In this document: positions 36,677 through 45,539 of the stretch, piece by piece
How the letters are laid out: every line of letters begins with the position of its first letter
Position numbering within the stretch: the stretch's first letter is position 1
Assembly: GCA_014192625.1 (NCBI GenBank)
Contig: BJHM01000017.1
Coordinates: forward strand, 1 to 64,000
DNA from: Planctomycetota bacterium
GTDB lineage: Bacteria > Planctomycetota > UBA1135 > UBA2386
Length of the DNA: 64,000 bases
Direction of reading: 5' to 3'
The notes under the pieces: model-generated
What the model saw: only the letters and a program-made list of their open reading frames with translations
What the model was told of the DNA's origin: nothing
Database searches by the model: none
Position numbers and translations under genes: made by a program

Positions 36677-38646
36677 CCCTCGGAGAAGCTTTGGAACACA
36701 TGTTTCCCACCCCGGTTTTTGATCGGGTTGACAACCCGGACCAGCTCAAAAAGCTCACGCCGGAAGAACTGCCCCTGCTTGCTGCAGAAATGCGCAAGGT
36801 GATCCTCGACACAGTTGCTGTGACGGGCGGTCACTTGGGCTCTGGCATGGGCGTGGTCGAGTTGACCATCGCGCTGCACTACTTGTTCGACTTCCGCAAC
36901 GACCGCTTGGTCTTTGATGTCGGGCATCAGTGTTACCCGCACAAGTTGTTGACCGAGCGCAAAGCGCGCTTCCACACGCTGCGGCAAAAAGGCGGGCTCA
37001 GTGGTTTTAGCAACCGCTACGAGTCGCCTTACGATGCCTACTTGATGGGCCACGCCGGCACCGCGGTCAGTGCCGCGTTGGGCATCGCCATGGCGGATCG
37101 AATGCTCGGCAATCCGCGGCACTCGGTAGCTGTGGTTGGTGACGCGGCGATGGGCTGTGGCGTGGCGTTTGAAGCGCTCAACCACGCCGGCGAACTAGAA
37201 AAGGAACGCCTGATCATTGTCCTAAACGATAACCGCTGGTCGATTGCCAAGACCGTCGGTGCCTTGTCGCGCTACCTCAACAAGGTGCGCTCGGGACCGC
37301 TCTACAACCGCACGAAGGAAGTCCTGCACCACTTGATCCAGTCGATTCCACTGGTGGGCAAGGACCTTGATCACAAGCTCGGCGACACGGTCGACATGTT
37401 GAAGAACATCGTCGTTCCCGGCCATGTTTTTGAAGCACTGGGCTTGCGCTACTTTGGCCCGGTCGATGGTCATTCGCTGCCCGAGTTGCTCGCGACGCTG
37501 AGCAACGTGAAGGAGCTGCCGGGCGTCACTCTGGTGCATGTGAAAACGGAAAAGGGGAAGGGCGTGCCAGGCAGCGAGAATCGCTACGACCGCGCGCACG
37601 CAGCAAAGCCTCAGCCGAAAAAGGGTCAGCCCGAAAAGGTGCCGGTCGAGCCATGTGTGCTGCTACCGGTCGTGTCCTTGCAAAAGCCTGGTCGCAGTTG
37701 GACTGAGTGGTTTGGCGAGGGCGTCGAAAAACTTGCTGCGCAGGATCCGCGCGTGCTGGCGATCACTGCGGCGATGCCCGACGGCACCGGCTTGATGGAG
37801 TTCCGCGAAAAGTTCCCCGACCGATTCATCGATGCTGGGATCGCCGAACAGCATGCAGTGGCGATGGCATCCGGTCTAGCTACGGCAGGTATGCGGCCGA
37901 TCGCGGCGATCTACTCGACGTTCTTGCAGCGCGGCTACGACCAGGTTTTCCAAGAGGTCGTGCTGCAGAAGGTGCCCGTGCTGTTCGCGCTCGATCGCGG
38001 CGGTTTGGTTGGCGAGGACGGCGCCACGCACAACGGCCTCTATGACATTGCCTACCTGCGTTGCATGCCGGGCATGGTGTTGATGTCACCAAAGGACGGG
38101 CCCGAGTTGCACGAGATGCTGCGCTTTGGCCTCAGTTTGCCGGGTCCGGCGGCAGTTCGGTACGCGCGTGGCAATGCCCCGAGCCAAGGGGATCTGAATG
38201 GCTGGCACGGCAAACGTCAGTCGATCGAACTCGGTCGCATGGAGATCTTGCGTGATGGCTCGGATGGTGCTGTGTTGGCATACGGCCACATGGTGCAGAC
38301 GGCGCTTGAAGCAGCTGCGTTGCTGGACAAGCGCGGCATTCATATCGAAGTCGTGAACGGTCGTTTTGCCAAGCCGATCGACGAGCAGGGTGTGCTTGCC
38401 CTTGCCAACCGCCACGATCGGATCGTCACCCTAGAAGATCACTCGCACATCGGCGGCTTTGGCAGCGCGGTGCTCGAATGCGTGGCAAGACATGGTCTTG
38501 TGCGGGCGCAGATTTCGATTATGGGAGTGCCCGACGAGATCCTTGAGCACATGAGCCGGAATCAGGTGGTTGAATACTGTGGCCTAACTGCGCAGCACGT
38601 TGCGGACCGAATCATGAGCGAGCATCGGGCGCCGCTGCGTAGCTGA
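36673..38646 (+). CDS. dxs: 1-deoxy-D-xylulose-5-phosphate synthase
   Basis: DXS joins pyruvate and glyceraldehyde 3-phosphate in the first step of the MEP isoprenoid pathway, using thiamine diphosphate. The 657-aa protein has the HLGSGMGVVELT segment, a ThDP-binding motif GDAAMGCGVAFEALNHAG with NDN ~30 residues on, and the catalytic Glu in DAGIAEQHAV. The motif has Ala where GDG is usual. A C-terminal transketolase-like domain is complete. The TTG start overlaps the upstream TGA; an internal ATG at 36700 is a possible alternative. Confidence 0.95.
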   Translation: MTLGEALEHMFPTPVFDRVDNPDQLKKLTPEELPLLAAEMRKVILDTVAVTGGHLGSGMGVVELTIALHYLFDFRNDRLVFDVGHQCYPHKLLTERKARFHTLRQKGGLSGFSNRYESPYDAYLMGHAGTAVSAALGIAMADRMLGNPRHSVAVVGDAAMGCGVAFEALNHAGELEKERLIIVLNDNRWSIAKTVGALSRYLNKVRSGPLYNRTKEVLHHLIQSIPLVGKDLDHKLGDTVDMLKNIVVPGHVFEALGLRYFGPVDGHSLPELLATLSNVKELPGVTLVHVKTEKGKGVPGSENRYDRAHAAKPQPKKGQPEKVPVEPCVLLPVVSLQKPGRSWTEWFGEGVEKLAAQDPRVLAITAAMPDGTGLMEFREKFPDRFIDAGIAEQHAVAMASGLATAGMRPIAAIYSTFLQRGYDQVFQEVVLQKVPVLFALDRGGLVGEDGATHNGLYDIAYLRCMPGMVLMSPKDGPELHEMLRFGLSLPGPAAVRYARGNAPSQGDLNGWHGKRQSIELGRMEILRDGSDGAVLAYGHMVQTALEAAALLDKRGIHIEVVNGRFAKPIDEQGVLALANRHDRIVTLEDHSHIGGFGSAVLECVARHGLVRAQISIMGVPDEILEHMSRNQVVEYCGLTAQHVADRIMSEHRAPLRS

Positions 38647-38648
38647 AC

Positions 38649-39506
38649 ATGGCTCACGTCCTAGCCCTCGGCGACGAACGCAAGGGCAGCACGAAGCCGC
38701 TGCTGGAACAGTTCGCTACGTGGCTCAAAAAGCGCGGCGACAGTTGCACGATCATCACGGACCGCGATGCGTCGTTGGCGCAGATTGTAGCGGATCTCGT
38801 GGTGGTGTTTGGTGGCGATGGTTCGCTGTTAGGTGCCGCGCGACGGATGGGTGACAACCAACTGCCGACGCTCGGCATCAATCGCGGTCGGCTGGGTTTT
38901 CTGACCGCGTTTGAGCAAGACGAAACGAGTAAAGCCGTGGAGTTGGCGCTCGCCGGCCACCTGCGCGAAGAGCCACGCCTGTTGCTTAGGTGTTCGACGA
39001 CCGCAAACCCTGCTGGCGATGCGCCGGTGCTATGCATGAACGACGGTGTTGTCAGCCGCGCTGCGGTCGGCGGCATGATTACGCTGCGGGTATGGCGACA
39101 GGACACCGAACTTGCCACCTTCCGCGGCGACGGGCTGATCGTTGCCACCGCAGCAGGATCGACCGCATACTCGCTCGCCGCTGGGGGGCCGGTATTGAGC
39201 CCCGAACTCGATGCCTTGGTAATTACGCCGCTCGCTTCACATTCCCTCTCGGCGCGGCCGTTGGTAGTGTCCACAAGCCAAGGTCTTGAGATCGAAGTGC
39301 TCGACAGCGGCAACAAGCGCTACGCCTGGTTTCAAGTGGACGGCCAAGTGCAGATGCAGGTGCCGGTTGGTGGCCGTGCGGTCTTGCTTCCTGCACCGGT
39401 CCGGTTTCGGCACCTGTCGCTGGGTCCGCAGCAGTTTTTTGCGGCGCTGCACGCCAAACTCGGATTTGCTGACCTGCCGGGGCCGCGAAAAAAGCACGTG
39501 ACCTGA
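38649..39506 (+). CDS. nadK: NAD kinase
   Basis: NAD kinase phosphorylates NAD to NADP with ATP or polyphosphate. The 285-aa protein has the catalytic GGDGS motif (residues 55-59), followed by LGINRGRLGFL. The conserved CMNDG segment is near 125, and the Gly-rich TAAGSTAYSLAAGG loop is near 168. It starts two bases after the dxs stop, so it probably shares the isoprenoid transcript, perhaps to match NADPH demand. A small stem (AGCAAT-AGC-ATTGCT, 39509-39523) follows the stop; it lacks a T-run. Confidence 0.94.
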   Translation: MAHVLALGDERKGSTKPLLEQFATWLKKRGDSCTIITDRDASLAQIVADLVVVFGGDGSLLGAARRMGDNQLPTLGINRGRLGFLTAFEQDETSKAVELALAGHLREEPRLLLRCSTTANPAGDAPVLCMNDGVVSRAAVGGMITLRVWRQDTELATFRGDGLIVATAAGSTAYSLAAGGPVLSPELDALVITPLASHSLSARPLVVSTSQGLEIEVLDSGNKRYAWFQVDGQVQMQVPVGGRAVLLPAPVRFRHLSLGPQQFFAALHAKLGFADLPGPRKKHVT

Positions 39507-39545
39507 GTAGCAATAGCATTGCTTGGTGCTAGGCTGTCCTAGGAT

Positions 39546-39624
39546 CGGCAATCTCAGGTTTGCCGAAGACTTTGCCTTCTATTTATTACCGAGCGTAAAT
39601 GAAGTGCGGACCAAGATTATTTGG
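39546..39624 (+). promoter_or_regulatory. Duplicated hairpin-plus-motif upstream element, copy B
   Basis: A perfect stem CGGCAA/TTGCCG with an eight-base loop (39546-39565) is followed by TATTTATTACCGA and AAGTGCGGACCAAGATTA (up to 39624). It matches the copy at 31131-31212 in order and spacing. It lies 70 bases before the PPC exoprotein gene. Downstream, TTGAGA (39651) and TATGAT (39678) look vaguely like promoter boxes but with 21-base spacing. Confidence 0.4.
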
Positions 39625-39694
39625 CGATGCGGCAAACATGAGGATTTTCATTGAGAGTAATCGCCAAGTGGCCTAACTATGATAAGTCCATTAT

Positions 39695-41116
39695 ATGCCT
39701 CGTTTCATGTTTTACTGTGTGGCTGGTTGGTTTGCGTGCGCCGCTGCGCATGCCCAATCCGTTACAGAGATTGAGCCGAATGACCTCCTAGGCAATGCCA
39801 TGGCCATTTCATCTGGCGTGCAGATCGAGGCTAGCATTGCCGTGGCGAGTGATGTTGATGTCTATAAAGTCACCTTATCAGCGCCCGGCGATATTTTGGC
39901 GTGGACCGGGCCAGGTGCCATTGGCCAGATTGGGGACACCCAACTTTTGTTATTGGATGCCACGGGTTTGGTTCTGGCGGACGTCAATGACGGGCCGGTC
40001 CTGACCTTTGGTTTTTACTCTGAGATCAAAATCGGTGGCCTTGTCCCAGGCCTCTACTACCTGAAGGTCATCGGCTTTCTAGGGTCGACCGGAACCTACT
40101 CCCTAGATGTTGTCACTGCGCCGCTAAACACTTACATTAATAACCCAATTCTTGCGCCAGTAGCTGAGCAGGTCGAGCCAAATGACCCGCGCATAGGCGG
40201 GCAGGCCACGGCTACCGCGTGCTTCACCCTGAATACCGGCAGCCTTTCAACCGGCGGTGGCGGCATATCATGGACAAGCTCCTACGCTTGGGCAGTTGAC
40301 TACGACGTGTTTTCCTTCATCGTCCCCGCTGCTGGGGTGATCACGCTCTTCACCGATGGCGCACTCAATAACGGTCCAGGTGGCGGTGGCGGTGGCGGTG
40401 GCGGTGGCGGTGGCGGTGGCGGTGGCGGTGGCGGTGGTTCGACGGGTGGCGGCCCAATCACGGGTAATGCCACGGATACCGTGTTGCACTTATTCGACAG
40501 TCAGATGCAACGGCTTGCTTTTGACGATGACAGTGGCAAGGACTTATACTCGCAAATCGTCTATACAGTTTTGGCGCCAGGCATTTACTACACGGCAGTC
40601 AATGGCTTTGGGGCGGCCCATGTGGGCGCATATCGACTGACCATTCTTGGCGCATTGCCGCCGCTGCCGTTGGGATTGGCCCATCTCGTCGAGGTTCTTC
40701 CTGTGCGTCAGCCGGTCGGTGGTTATCACCTTGGCTCAAGGCCTAATGCGTTTGGTTTCCTGGGTAATCCGGAACTGCCGTTGGTCGGTTCGACGCTGTG
40801 TTTAGACGTCACCAATGCGCCAACCAGCAGCTTCATCATCTCATTGTTAGACTTTGCGCTGGCGGCGGCGCCATTCCAAGGCCCGCCCTTATGTGCTGGT
40901 TGCCGACTCGACTTGCCACCGGCGACCATGATCGTTGACCTCAGGTTGAGCGATGCCAATGGCTATGCTATTTGGCCGATCCCCATTCCCTTCCGCCTCT
41001 CGTTTATAGGGAGCCGTTGTTACTTCCAGACTCTCGCGTTCGATTTCAGCCAGCCGCAGTTCGAACTGTTGGTCTCCAATCGCTGCGACGCGGTCTTTGG
41101 CGTAACGCAGTATTGA
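39695..41116 (+). CDS. Exported PPC-type protein with polyglycine hinge
   Basis: The 473-aa product has a signal peptide ending in AHAQ. Two pre-peptidase C-terminal (PPC)-like domains start with EIEPND (about 25-145) and QVEPND (about 165-320). The second is split by a run of glycines encoded by GGTGGC repeats. The C-terminal region (about 330-473, with paired cysteines) resembles a beta-sandwich module common in planctomycete exoproteins; this is an impression. No catalytic domain is seen. The base composition appears AT-richer than its neighbours. Confidence 0.82.
   Translation: MPRFMFYCVAGWFACAAAHAQSVTEIEPNDLLGNAMAISSGVQIEASIAVASDVDVYKVTLSAPGDILAWTGPGAIGQIGDTQLLLLDATGLVLADVNDGPVLTFGFYSEIKIGGLVPGLYYLKVIGFLGSTGTYSLDVVTAPLNTYINNPILAPVAEQVEPNDPRIGGQATATACFTLNTGSLSTGGGGISWTSSYAWAVDYDVFSFIVPAAGVITLFTDGALNNGPGGGGGGGGGGGGGGGGGGGGSTGGGPITGNATDTVLHLFDSQMQRLAFDDDSGKDLYSQIVYTVLAPGIYYTAVNGFGAAHVGAYRLTILGALPPLPLGLAHLVEVLPVRQPVGGYHLGSRPNAFGFLGNPELPLVGSTLCLDVTNAPTSSFIISLLDFALAAAPFQGPPLCAGCRLDLPPATMIVDLRLSDANGYAIWPIPIPFRLSFIGSRCYFQTLAFDFSQPQFELLVSNRCDAVFGVTQY
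40379..40438 (+). repeat. GGTGGC hexanucleotide run in PPC gene
   Basis: Ten near-perfect GGTGGC hexamers (60 bases) encode 20 consecutive glycines inside the PPC protein. The unit keeps the reading frame, so changes in copy number would lengthen or shorten a flexible hinge without a frameshift. Confidence 0.95.
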
Positions 41117-41162
41117 TCGACGCAGTTGTGTGCCAGCAGACAGCTGTGCAACATGGCAGCAA

Positions 41163-41969
41163 ATGAGGACCTGCGTGTTGTCGGCTGCACAAGTTGCGCA
41201 GTTCGAGCGGGATGGTTTTCTGACCGGCATTCCGGTGCTGCAAGCAACTGCGCTACTGCGTGTGCGAACGGACTTGGCGCAGCTGATCTTGAACCTCGAC
41301 CAGCTTGAGCCGCGACTTTACGAGGTGGAACGCGCTTACACGGAACGTCCGGGAGAAGTCGTCTGCCATTTTCTCGGCGGCTTCCGCGTCTCCGCTTCGC
41401 TGCACGAACTGGTCTACAACCGCGCCATAACAGAACCCTGCGCGCAACTACTGGGTGTTTTGCGACTGCGCTTCTTTCATGACCAGGTCTTTGTGAAGCC
41501 GCCTAGACACAAAGGCACGGTGCCTTGGCATCAAGACTATTCGTATTGGACTCGCACCGAACCAGCGTGCCACATCACGCTCAACCTGATGCTCGATGAC
41601 GCGGATGAGGAAAGCGGTTGCGTCTGGTTCGTCCCAGGCAGTCATCGCTGGGGGCTGTTACCGAAGCTGCCATTCGACGCACCGGTCGATGCGATTCGTT
41701 CGCATCTGCCGCCGGGCGCGACTTGGCGGCCGGTGCCTGCGCCGGTCAAGGCAGGTCATGCAACGATCCATCACTCGCACACCTTGCATGGCAGCTATGG
41801 CAATCGGAGCGATCGGTGGCGGCGCGCCTGTGTGTTCAACTACATGGGGGACCACGTTCGAGTCGCGGACGATTCTGTGCCGTTGCTGCGCGGCGTTGCG
41901 CCGATAAAAAGGGGCTCGGTTGTGGACGGCGAAGCGTTTCCCGTGGTGCTCGACCGCTCGCGCGCGTGA
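41163..41969 (+). CDS. Phytanoyl-CoA dioxygenase (PhyH)-family oxygenase
   Basis: The 268-aa product is an Fe(II)/2-oxoglutarate-type dioxygenase. The iron site is HxD in WHQDYSYW (near 127) with the distal His in IHHSHTLHGS (near 205). The following Arg that holds 2-oxoglutarate is probably in RWRRACV. The substrate is unknown. The ATG at 41163 is preferred to a GTG at 41130. It stands alone between the PPC gene and the mla operon. Confidence 0.88.
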   Translation: MRTCVLSAAQVAQFERDGFLTGIPVLQATALLRVRTDLAQLILNLDQLEPRLYEVERAYTERPGEVVCHFLGGFRVSASLHELVYNRAITEPCAQLLGVLRLRFFHDQVFVKPPRHKGTVPWHQDYSYWTRTEPACHITLNLMLDDADEESGCVWFVPGSHRWGLLPKLPFDAPVDAIRSHLPPGATWRPVPAPVKAGHATIHHSHTLHGSYGNRSDRWRRACVFNYMGDHVRVADDSVPLLRGVAPIKRGSVVDGEAFPVVLDRSRA

Positions 41970-42049
41970 CCCGCGATGCTATTTTTGCGAGCTTGGGGCA
42001 CACCACCGCTGATGCAGTACCGTGCTAAAGCTCCTAGGATCTTCGCCCT

Positions 42050-43153
42050 GTGTATACGCCTGCCTTCACGATCCGCACCGATGAGGAAGGCGGTTTACGC
42101 AGCCTGCGAATTGCTGGTCGATTGACGCTGGCCGACGGGCGTGCGCTCTGGGCGCAGTTGTGCGCGGCAGTCACCACCGGGGTAGCAGTGGTGGACCTGC
42201 GCGACGTGCAGATGATCGATGGTGGAGTCGCAGCAATCTTGCTGGCAGCAACCAACGGCAAAGTGCGCATCGATGGTGCGAGCGGTGAAGTTGAGCGACT
42301 GCTTAGGCTCTATGCGTGTGCAAAGGGCAGTGAAGGCCCACCTGTAGTAACTGCGAGCCGTGGCATCCTCGTGCAAGTTGGTGACAACGCGGTGGAGTTT
42401 GGTCGCGAGCTGCAGCGCAATCTGGCTTTCGTTGGCGACCTCGGTGCGGGACTCGCGGCTTTCGTGCGGCGGCCGCAAAGTGTTCACTTCAGCGACCTGC
42501 TGTATCTGATGGAGCGCGCCGGTGCGGATGGCTTGCCAATCATCGCAGTGATCAATTTTTTGATCGGCATGATCCTTGGCTTGCAAGGCGCGATTCAACT
42601 GCACCGTTTCGGTGCGGACACATTCATCGCCAACCTGGTTGGACTGGCGGTCGTGCGTGAGCTTGCCCCGCTGATGACGGCGATCATCGTTGCCGGCCGG
42701 TCGGGGGCTTCCTATGCGGCAGAACTCGGCACCATGACGGTCAACGAGGAGGTCGATGCGCTGCGCACGATTGGCCAGGACCCGCAACGCTTTCTGGTAT
42801 TACCTCGCGTGCTCGCTCTGTGTGTCGTCGTGCCGCTATTGACCGCGTTCGGTGACTTGCTCGGCTGTTGCGGCGGTGCATTTATCGCGATGATCAAGCT
42901 GGATATTTCGCCGACCGCTTACTTCAGTCAACTGCAGCGCTCGGTGGAACTGAGCGATGTGATCAGCGGGTTGATCAAGAGTATCGCCTTCGCCGGGTTG
43001 ATCGGCCTAGTCGCCTGCCAGCGCGGTCTCGCAACGCGCGGTGGTGCCTTGGGCGTTGGGCGCTCGACGACTTCGGCGGTGGTCTTGGTGCTGTTTGGAC
43101 TGGTGGCGTTGGATGCGATCTTCACTTTGATCTTCTCACTGTTGTCCTTCTGA
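42050..43153 (+). CDS. mlaE: MlaE-type lipid transport permease with fused STAS domain
   Basis: The 367-aa product has an N-terminal STAS-like domain (about 1-95, with VVDLRDVQMIDGGVAAI) fused to an MlaE permease (about 120-367). The permease has the family core (VINFLIGMILGLQGAIQL, ELAPLMTAIIVAGRSGASYAAE) and six hydrophobic segments. In E. coli the STAS protein MlaB is separate. The system moves phospholipids between the membranes. The start is GTG. The stop overlaps the ATG of the ATPase by one base. Confidence 0.92.
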   Translation: MYTPAFTIRTDEEGGLRSLRIAGRLTLADGRALWAQLCAAVTTGVAVVDLRDVQMIDGGVAAILLAATNGKVRIDGASGEVERLLRLYACAKGSEGPPVVTASRGILVQVGDNAVEFGRELQRNLAFVGDLGAGLAAFVRRPQSVHFSDLLYLMERAGADGLPIIAVINFLIGMILGLQGAIQLHRFGADTFIANLVGLAVVRELAPLMTAIIVAGRSGASYAAELGTMTVNEEVDALRTIGQDPQRFLVLPRVLALCVVVPLLTAFGDLLGCCGGAFIAMIKLDISPTAYFSQLQRSVELSDVISGLIKSIAFAGLIGLVACQRGLATRGGALGVGRSTTSAVVLVLFGLVALDAIFTLIFSLLSF

Positions 43154-43896
43154 TGCGCGCCATAGTCTCCGTACGTGACTTGTCGATCGGCTGGGGCGCC
43201 GAACCGATTCTCGAGGATGTCTCGTTCGACGTCATGCGCGGCGAAGTGTTTGCCATTCTCGGCGGCAGTGGTTGTGGCAAGTCCACGTTGCTGCGCCATT
43301 TGATTGGGCTGGAAGCGCCGATGCTCGGCCGCGTGCACCTAACTGGCATCGGGCCGCCGCAGCATGGACTCGAACCGCCACAGTTTGGCGTGCTGTTCCA
43401 GTCGTCGGCGCTGTTTGGTTCCATGACGCTGTTGCAGAACGTGATGCTGCCGCTGCAGAAGTGGACCAACTTGCCTAAGGACGCAATCGCTGCGGTCGCG
43501 CAGGCTCGACTGCGCCTCGTCGGGCTTACGGGCTTCGAGCACCATCTACCGAGTGAAGTTTCTGGTGGGATGAAGAAGCGGGCTGGCATTGCGCGGGCGC
43601 TGGCGCTCGATCCGCAGACTCTGTTCCTCGACGAACCTTCGGCTGGACTAGATCCAGTCACCTCGGCAGGCCTTGACGAACTTATCTTGACGCTGCGCCA
43701 GAGCCTGCAGGTAACTACCATCTTGGTCACTCACGAATTGGCCAGCATCTATCACGTGGTGGACAACTGCATCGTGCTTGACCGGCTCGCCAAGGGCATC
43801 ATTGCACGTGGCAACCCAAGCGATCTGCGTGATCGCTCGACTGACCCGCGCATCGCTGCGTTTTTCCATCGCCGTCCGACCGGATCCATTGCATGA
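43153..43896 (+). CDS. mlaF: MlaF-type ABC transporter ATP-binding protein
   Basis: The 247-aa ATPase powers the Mla transporter. The Walker A motif is GGSGCGKST (near 39), the signature is VSGGMKKRAGIARAL (near 137) with the MKKR variant typical of MlaF/Ttg2A, and Walker B is LFLDEPSAGLD (near 158). The switch His is in VTHE. The end (IAAFFHRR) is also MlaF-like. Its stop overlaps the ATG of the MCE gene (ATGA). Confidence 0.95.
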   Translation: MRAIVSVRDLSIGWGAEPILEDVSFDVMRGEVFAILGGSGCGKSTLLRHLIGLEAPMLGRVHLTGIGPPQHGLEPPQFGVLFQSSALFGSMTLLQNVMLPLQKWTNLPKDAIAAVAQARLRLVGLTGFEHHLPSEVSGGMKKRAGIARALALDPQTLFLDEPSAGLDPVTSAGLDELILTLRQSLQVTTILVTHELASIYHVVDNCIVLDRLAKGIIARGNPSDLRDRSTDPRIAAFFHRRPTGSIA

Positions 43897-44903
43897 CTGT
43901 CCCTGCCAACCGCTGGAAAATCGGCCTGTTCGTGGTGTTTGGTGCCTTGGTGATATTGATGGGACTCACGTGGCTTGGCATGGCGCGGATGAAGCGTTCA
44001 ACCCACGAAGCCTTCGTGTATTTCGATGAACCGGTGCTCGGTCTCGATCTTGGTTCGGCGGTCAAGTTCCGCGGCGTGCCAATCGGCAAGGTGGCAGGGC
44101 TCACGCTCGCAGTGGATCGCCGCCATCTCAAAGTTCGGATAAGCCTCGATGACCAACAGTTGGTTGAACTCGGTCTCGCCCCTGCCTCATTCGAGCCGGA
44201 TCAACAAATGCCAGAGGGCTTGCATGCCACGATCGTGACCTCGTATCTGACGCAGACGTCATTCGTGCTGATGGACTTCTTCATCGTTGACCCGGCGGCT
44301 GAACTGCCGCTGCCATTCACGCCAGAGCCCAACACCGTTCGCTCGATACGAAGTACCTTTCGCAGTTTAGAAGAAGGCATGCGCGACCTGTTGCGCGAAT
44401 TGCCGAGCCTGATGACCGAGGCGCGGAAACTGATCAGCGCGGCAACTGCGGATCTTGCTAGCCTCAAGTTGGCTGAGCTTGGTATTCGCGCAGACAGGGT
44501 GCTGGTCGCCGCAGAACGTCAGGTGCGCGACTTTGATCAGTTGCCAGTCGTGACTGCGGTGACGGGAGCCTTTCAAGAAATCGATGCGCTGGCCAAGTCG
44601 CTGCAAAACGAGAGTGGTCCCGTGCAAAAGCTGTTGGGCGAACTGCAGGGGCTTACCATCGATCTGCGCTCTGCTTTGCAGGTGGCGGACCTCGCTGCGT
44701 TGGCAAAAAGTATGCGCGCAGCCGGGGATACTGCTCAGTCTGCTGGGCAAAACCTCGGCGCACTCGCTACCGATCTGCGCGACGAATTGCCGTATCTTCG
44801 TTCGGCACTGGCATCGATTGAGCGTCTGGTAGACGTGCTACAACGTGACCCTTCGACTCTGCTGCGCGGTCGCCCGTCAGCAGATTCGCCGTTGAAGAAG
44901 TAA
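43893..44903 (+). CDS. mlaD: MlaD/MCE-domain periplasmic lipid-binding protein
   Basis: The 336-aa protein has one N-terminal transmembrane helix (IGLFVVFGALVILMGLTWLG), then an MCE domain (about 35-130, with GSAVKFRGVPIGKVAGL). The C-terminal part (about 150-330) is a long helical region, as in PqiB or Mce proteins that form tunnels, and longer than the E. coli MlaD. It would form the lipid channel on top of MlaE. It is coupled to mlaF. Confidence 0.93.
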   Translation: MTVPANRWKIGLFVVFGALVILMGLTWLGMARMKRSTHEAFVYFDEPVLGLDLGSAVKFRGVPIGKVAGLTLAVDRRHLKVRISLDDQQLVELGLAPASFEPDQQMPEGLHATIVTSYLTQTSFVLMDFFIVDPAAELPLPFTPEPNTVRSIRSTFRSLEEGMRDLLRELPSLMTEARKLISAATADLASLKLAELGIRADRVLVAAERQVRDFDQLPVVTAVTGAFQEIDALAKSLQNESGPVQKLLGELQGLTIDLRSALQVADLAALAKSMRAAGDTAQSAGQNLGALATDLRDELPYLRSALASIERLVDVLQRDPSTLLRGRPSADSPLKK

Positions 44904-44932
44904 CGCTTGAAGAAGTAATCAGTGAAGACGCC

Positions 44933-45463
44933 ATGACCCGCTACCGCCTACTCAAGCTCACTCCGTTGCTGCTCGCCGCGTGCATCAGCAGCAACTCGCC
45001 GCTGCCGCAAGTGCGATGGTTCGATCCGGCACCGCTGTCGTGGCCGCAACCCGAACGGGTTGGCGTTCTGCTACCGGTTCCGCAGGTCACTGCGTCCCCA
45101 ATCGTGCGGCAGGAGTTTGTCGTGCGGATTGCCGCCCGCGAGATCGCCATCGACGACGGCAATCGCTGGATGACACTGCCAGAGCGCATTGTTGCCGCTG
45201 CTCTGGAACGTGCCATGTTCGGACCGGGCAGTGGTGTTCCTGGCAAAGGCACGGTCAGTGTCAAGGTCGAGCGCTTTGAAATCGACCTTACGAACTCGGT
45301 GCGTGCCTACGTTGAGTTGCAGGTCGCTTTGCCGCTTGGCATCGTCGTTTGCACTGGCAATGCAGAGGCAAATGGGCGTGAGCCGTCAATGCTGGCGGCT
45401 GCCATGGCGGAGGCGTTGGCGATGGCAGTGGTGAAAGTTCGATCGGCGTTGCTAGCGAACTGA
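44933..45463 (+). CDS. ABC-type transport auxiliary lipoprotein (PqiC-like)
   Basis: The 176-aa product has a lipobox signal (LLLAAC, Cys17) and a PqiC/ABC-trans-aux beta/alpha fold (IVRQEFVVRIAAREIAIDDGNRW trimmed here: RIAAREIAIDDGNRW, near 65-80). PqiC-like lipoproteins sit in the outer membrane and dock MCE tunnels. This replaces the soluble MlaC partner, so the operon mixes Mla-type permease and Pqi-type lipoprotein. It starts 29 bases after mlaD. Confidence 0.85.
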   Translation: MTRYRLLKLTPLLLAACISSNSPLPQVRWFDPAPLSWPQPERVGVLLPVPQVTASPIVRQEFVVRIAAREIAIDDGNRWMTLPERIVAAALERAMFGPGSGVPGKGTVSVKVERFEIDLTNSVRAYVELQVALPLGIVVCTGNAEANGREPSMLAAAMAEALAMAVVKVRSALLAN

Positions 45464-45539
45464 CCAACGGGTGGTGGCCAGGAGGTCATAAACCTGCGGT
45501 GGCATTGTTGGTCCAGCAGAATGCGCGCGACGAGTGGCC

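Noticed and set aside
39651-39683. Sigma-70 promoter (TTGAGA and TATGAT) before the PPC gene
   Set aside because: The spacing is 21 bases and the second box lies only 11 bases from the start codon; not reliable enough to annotate.
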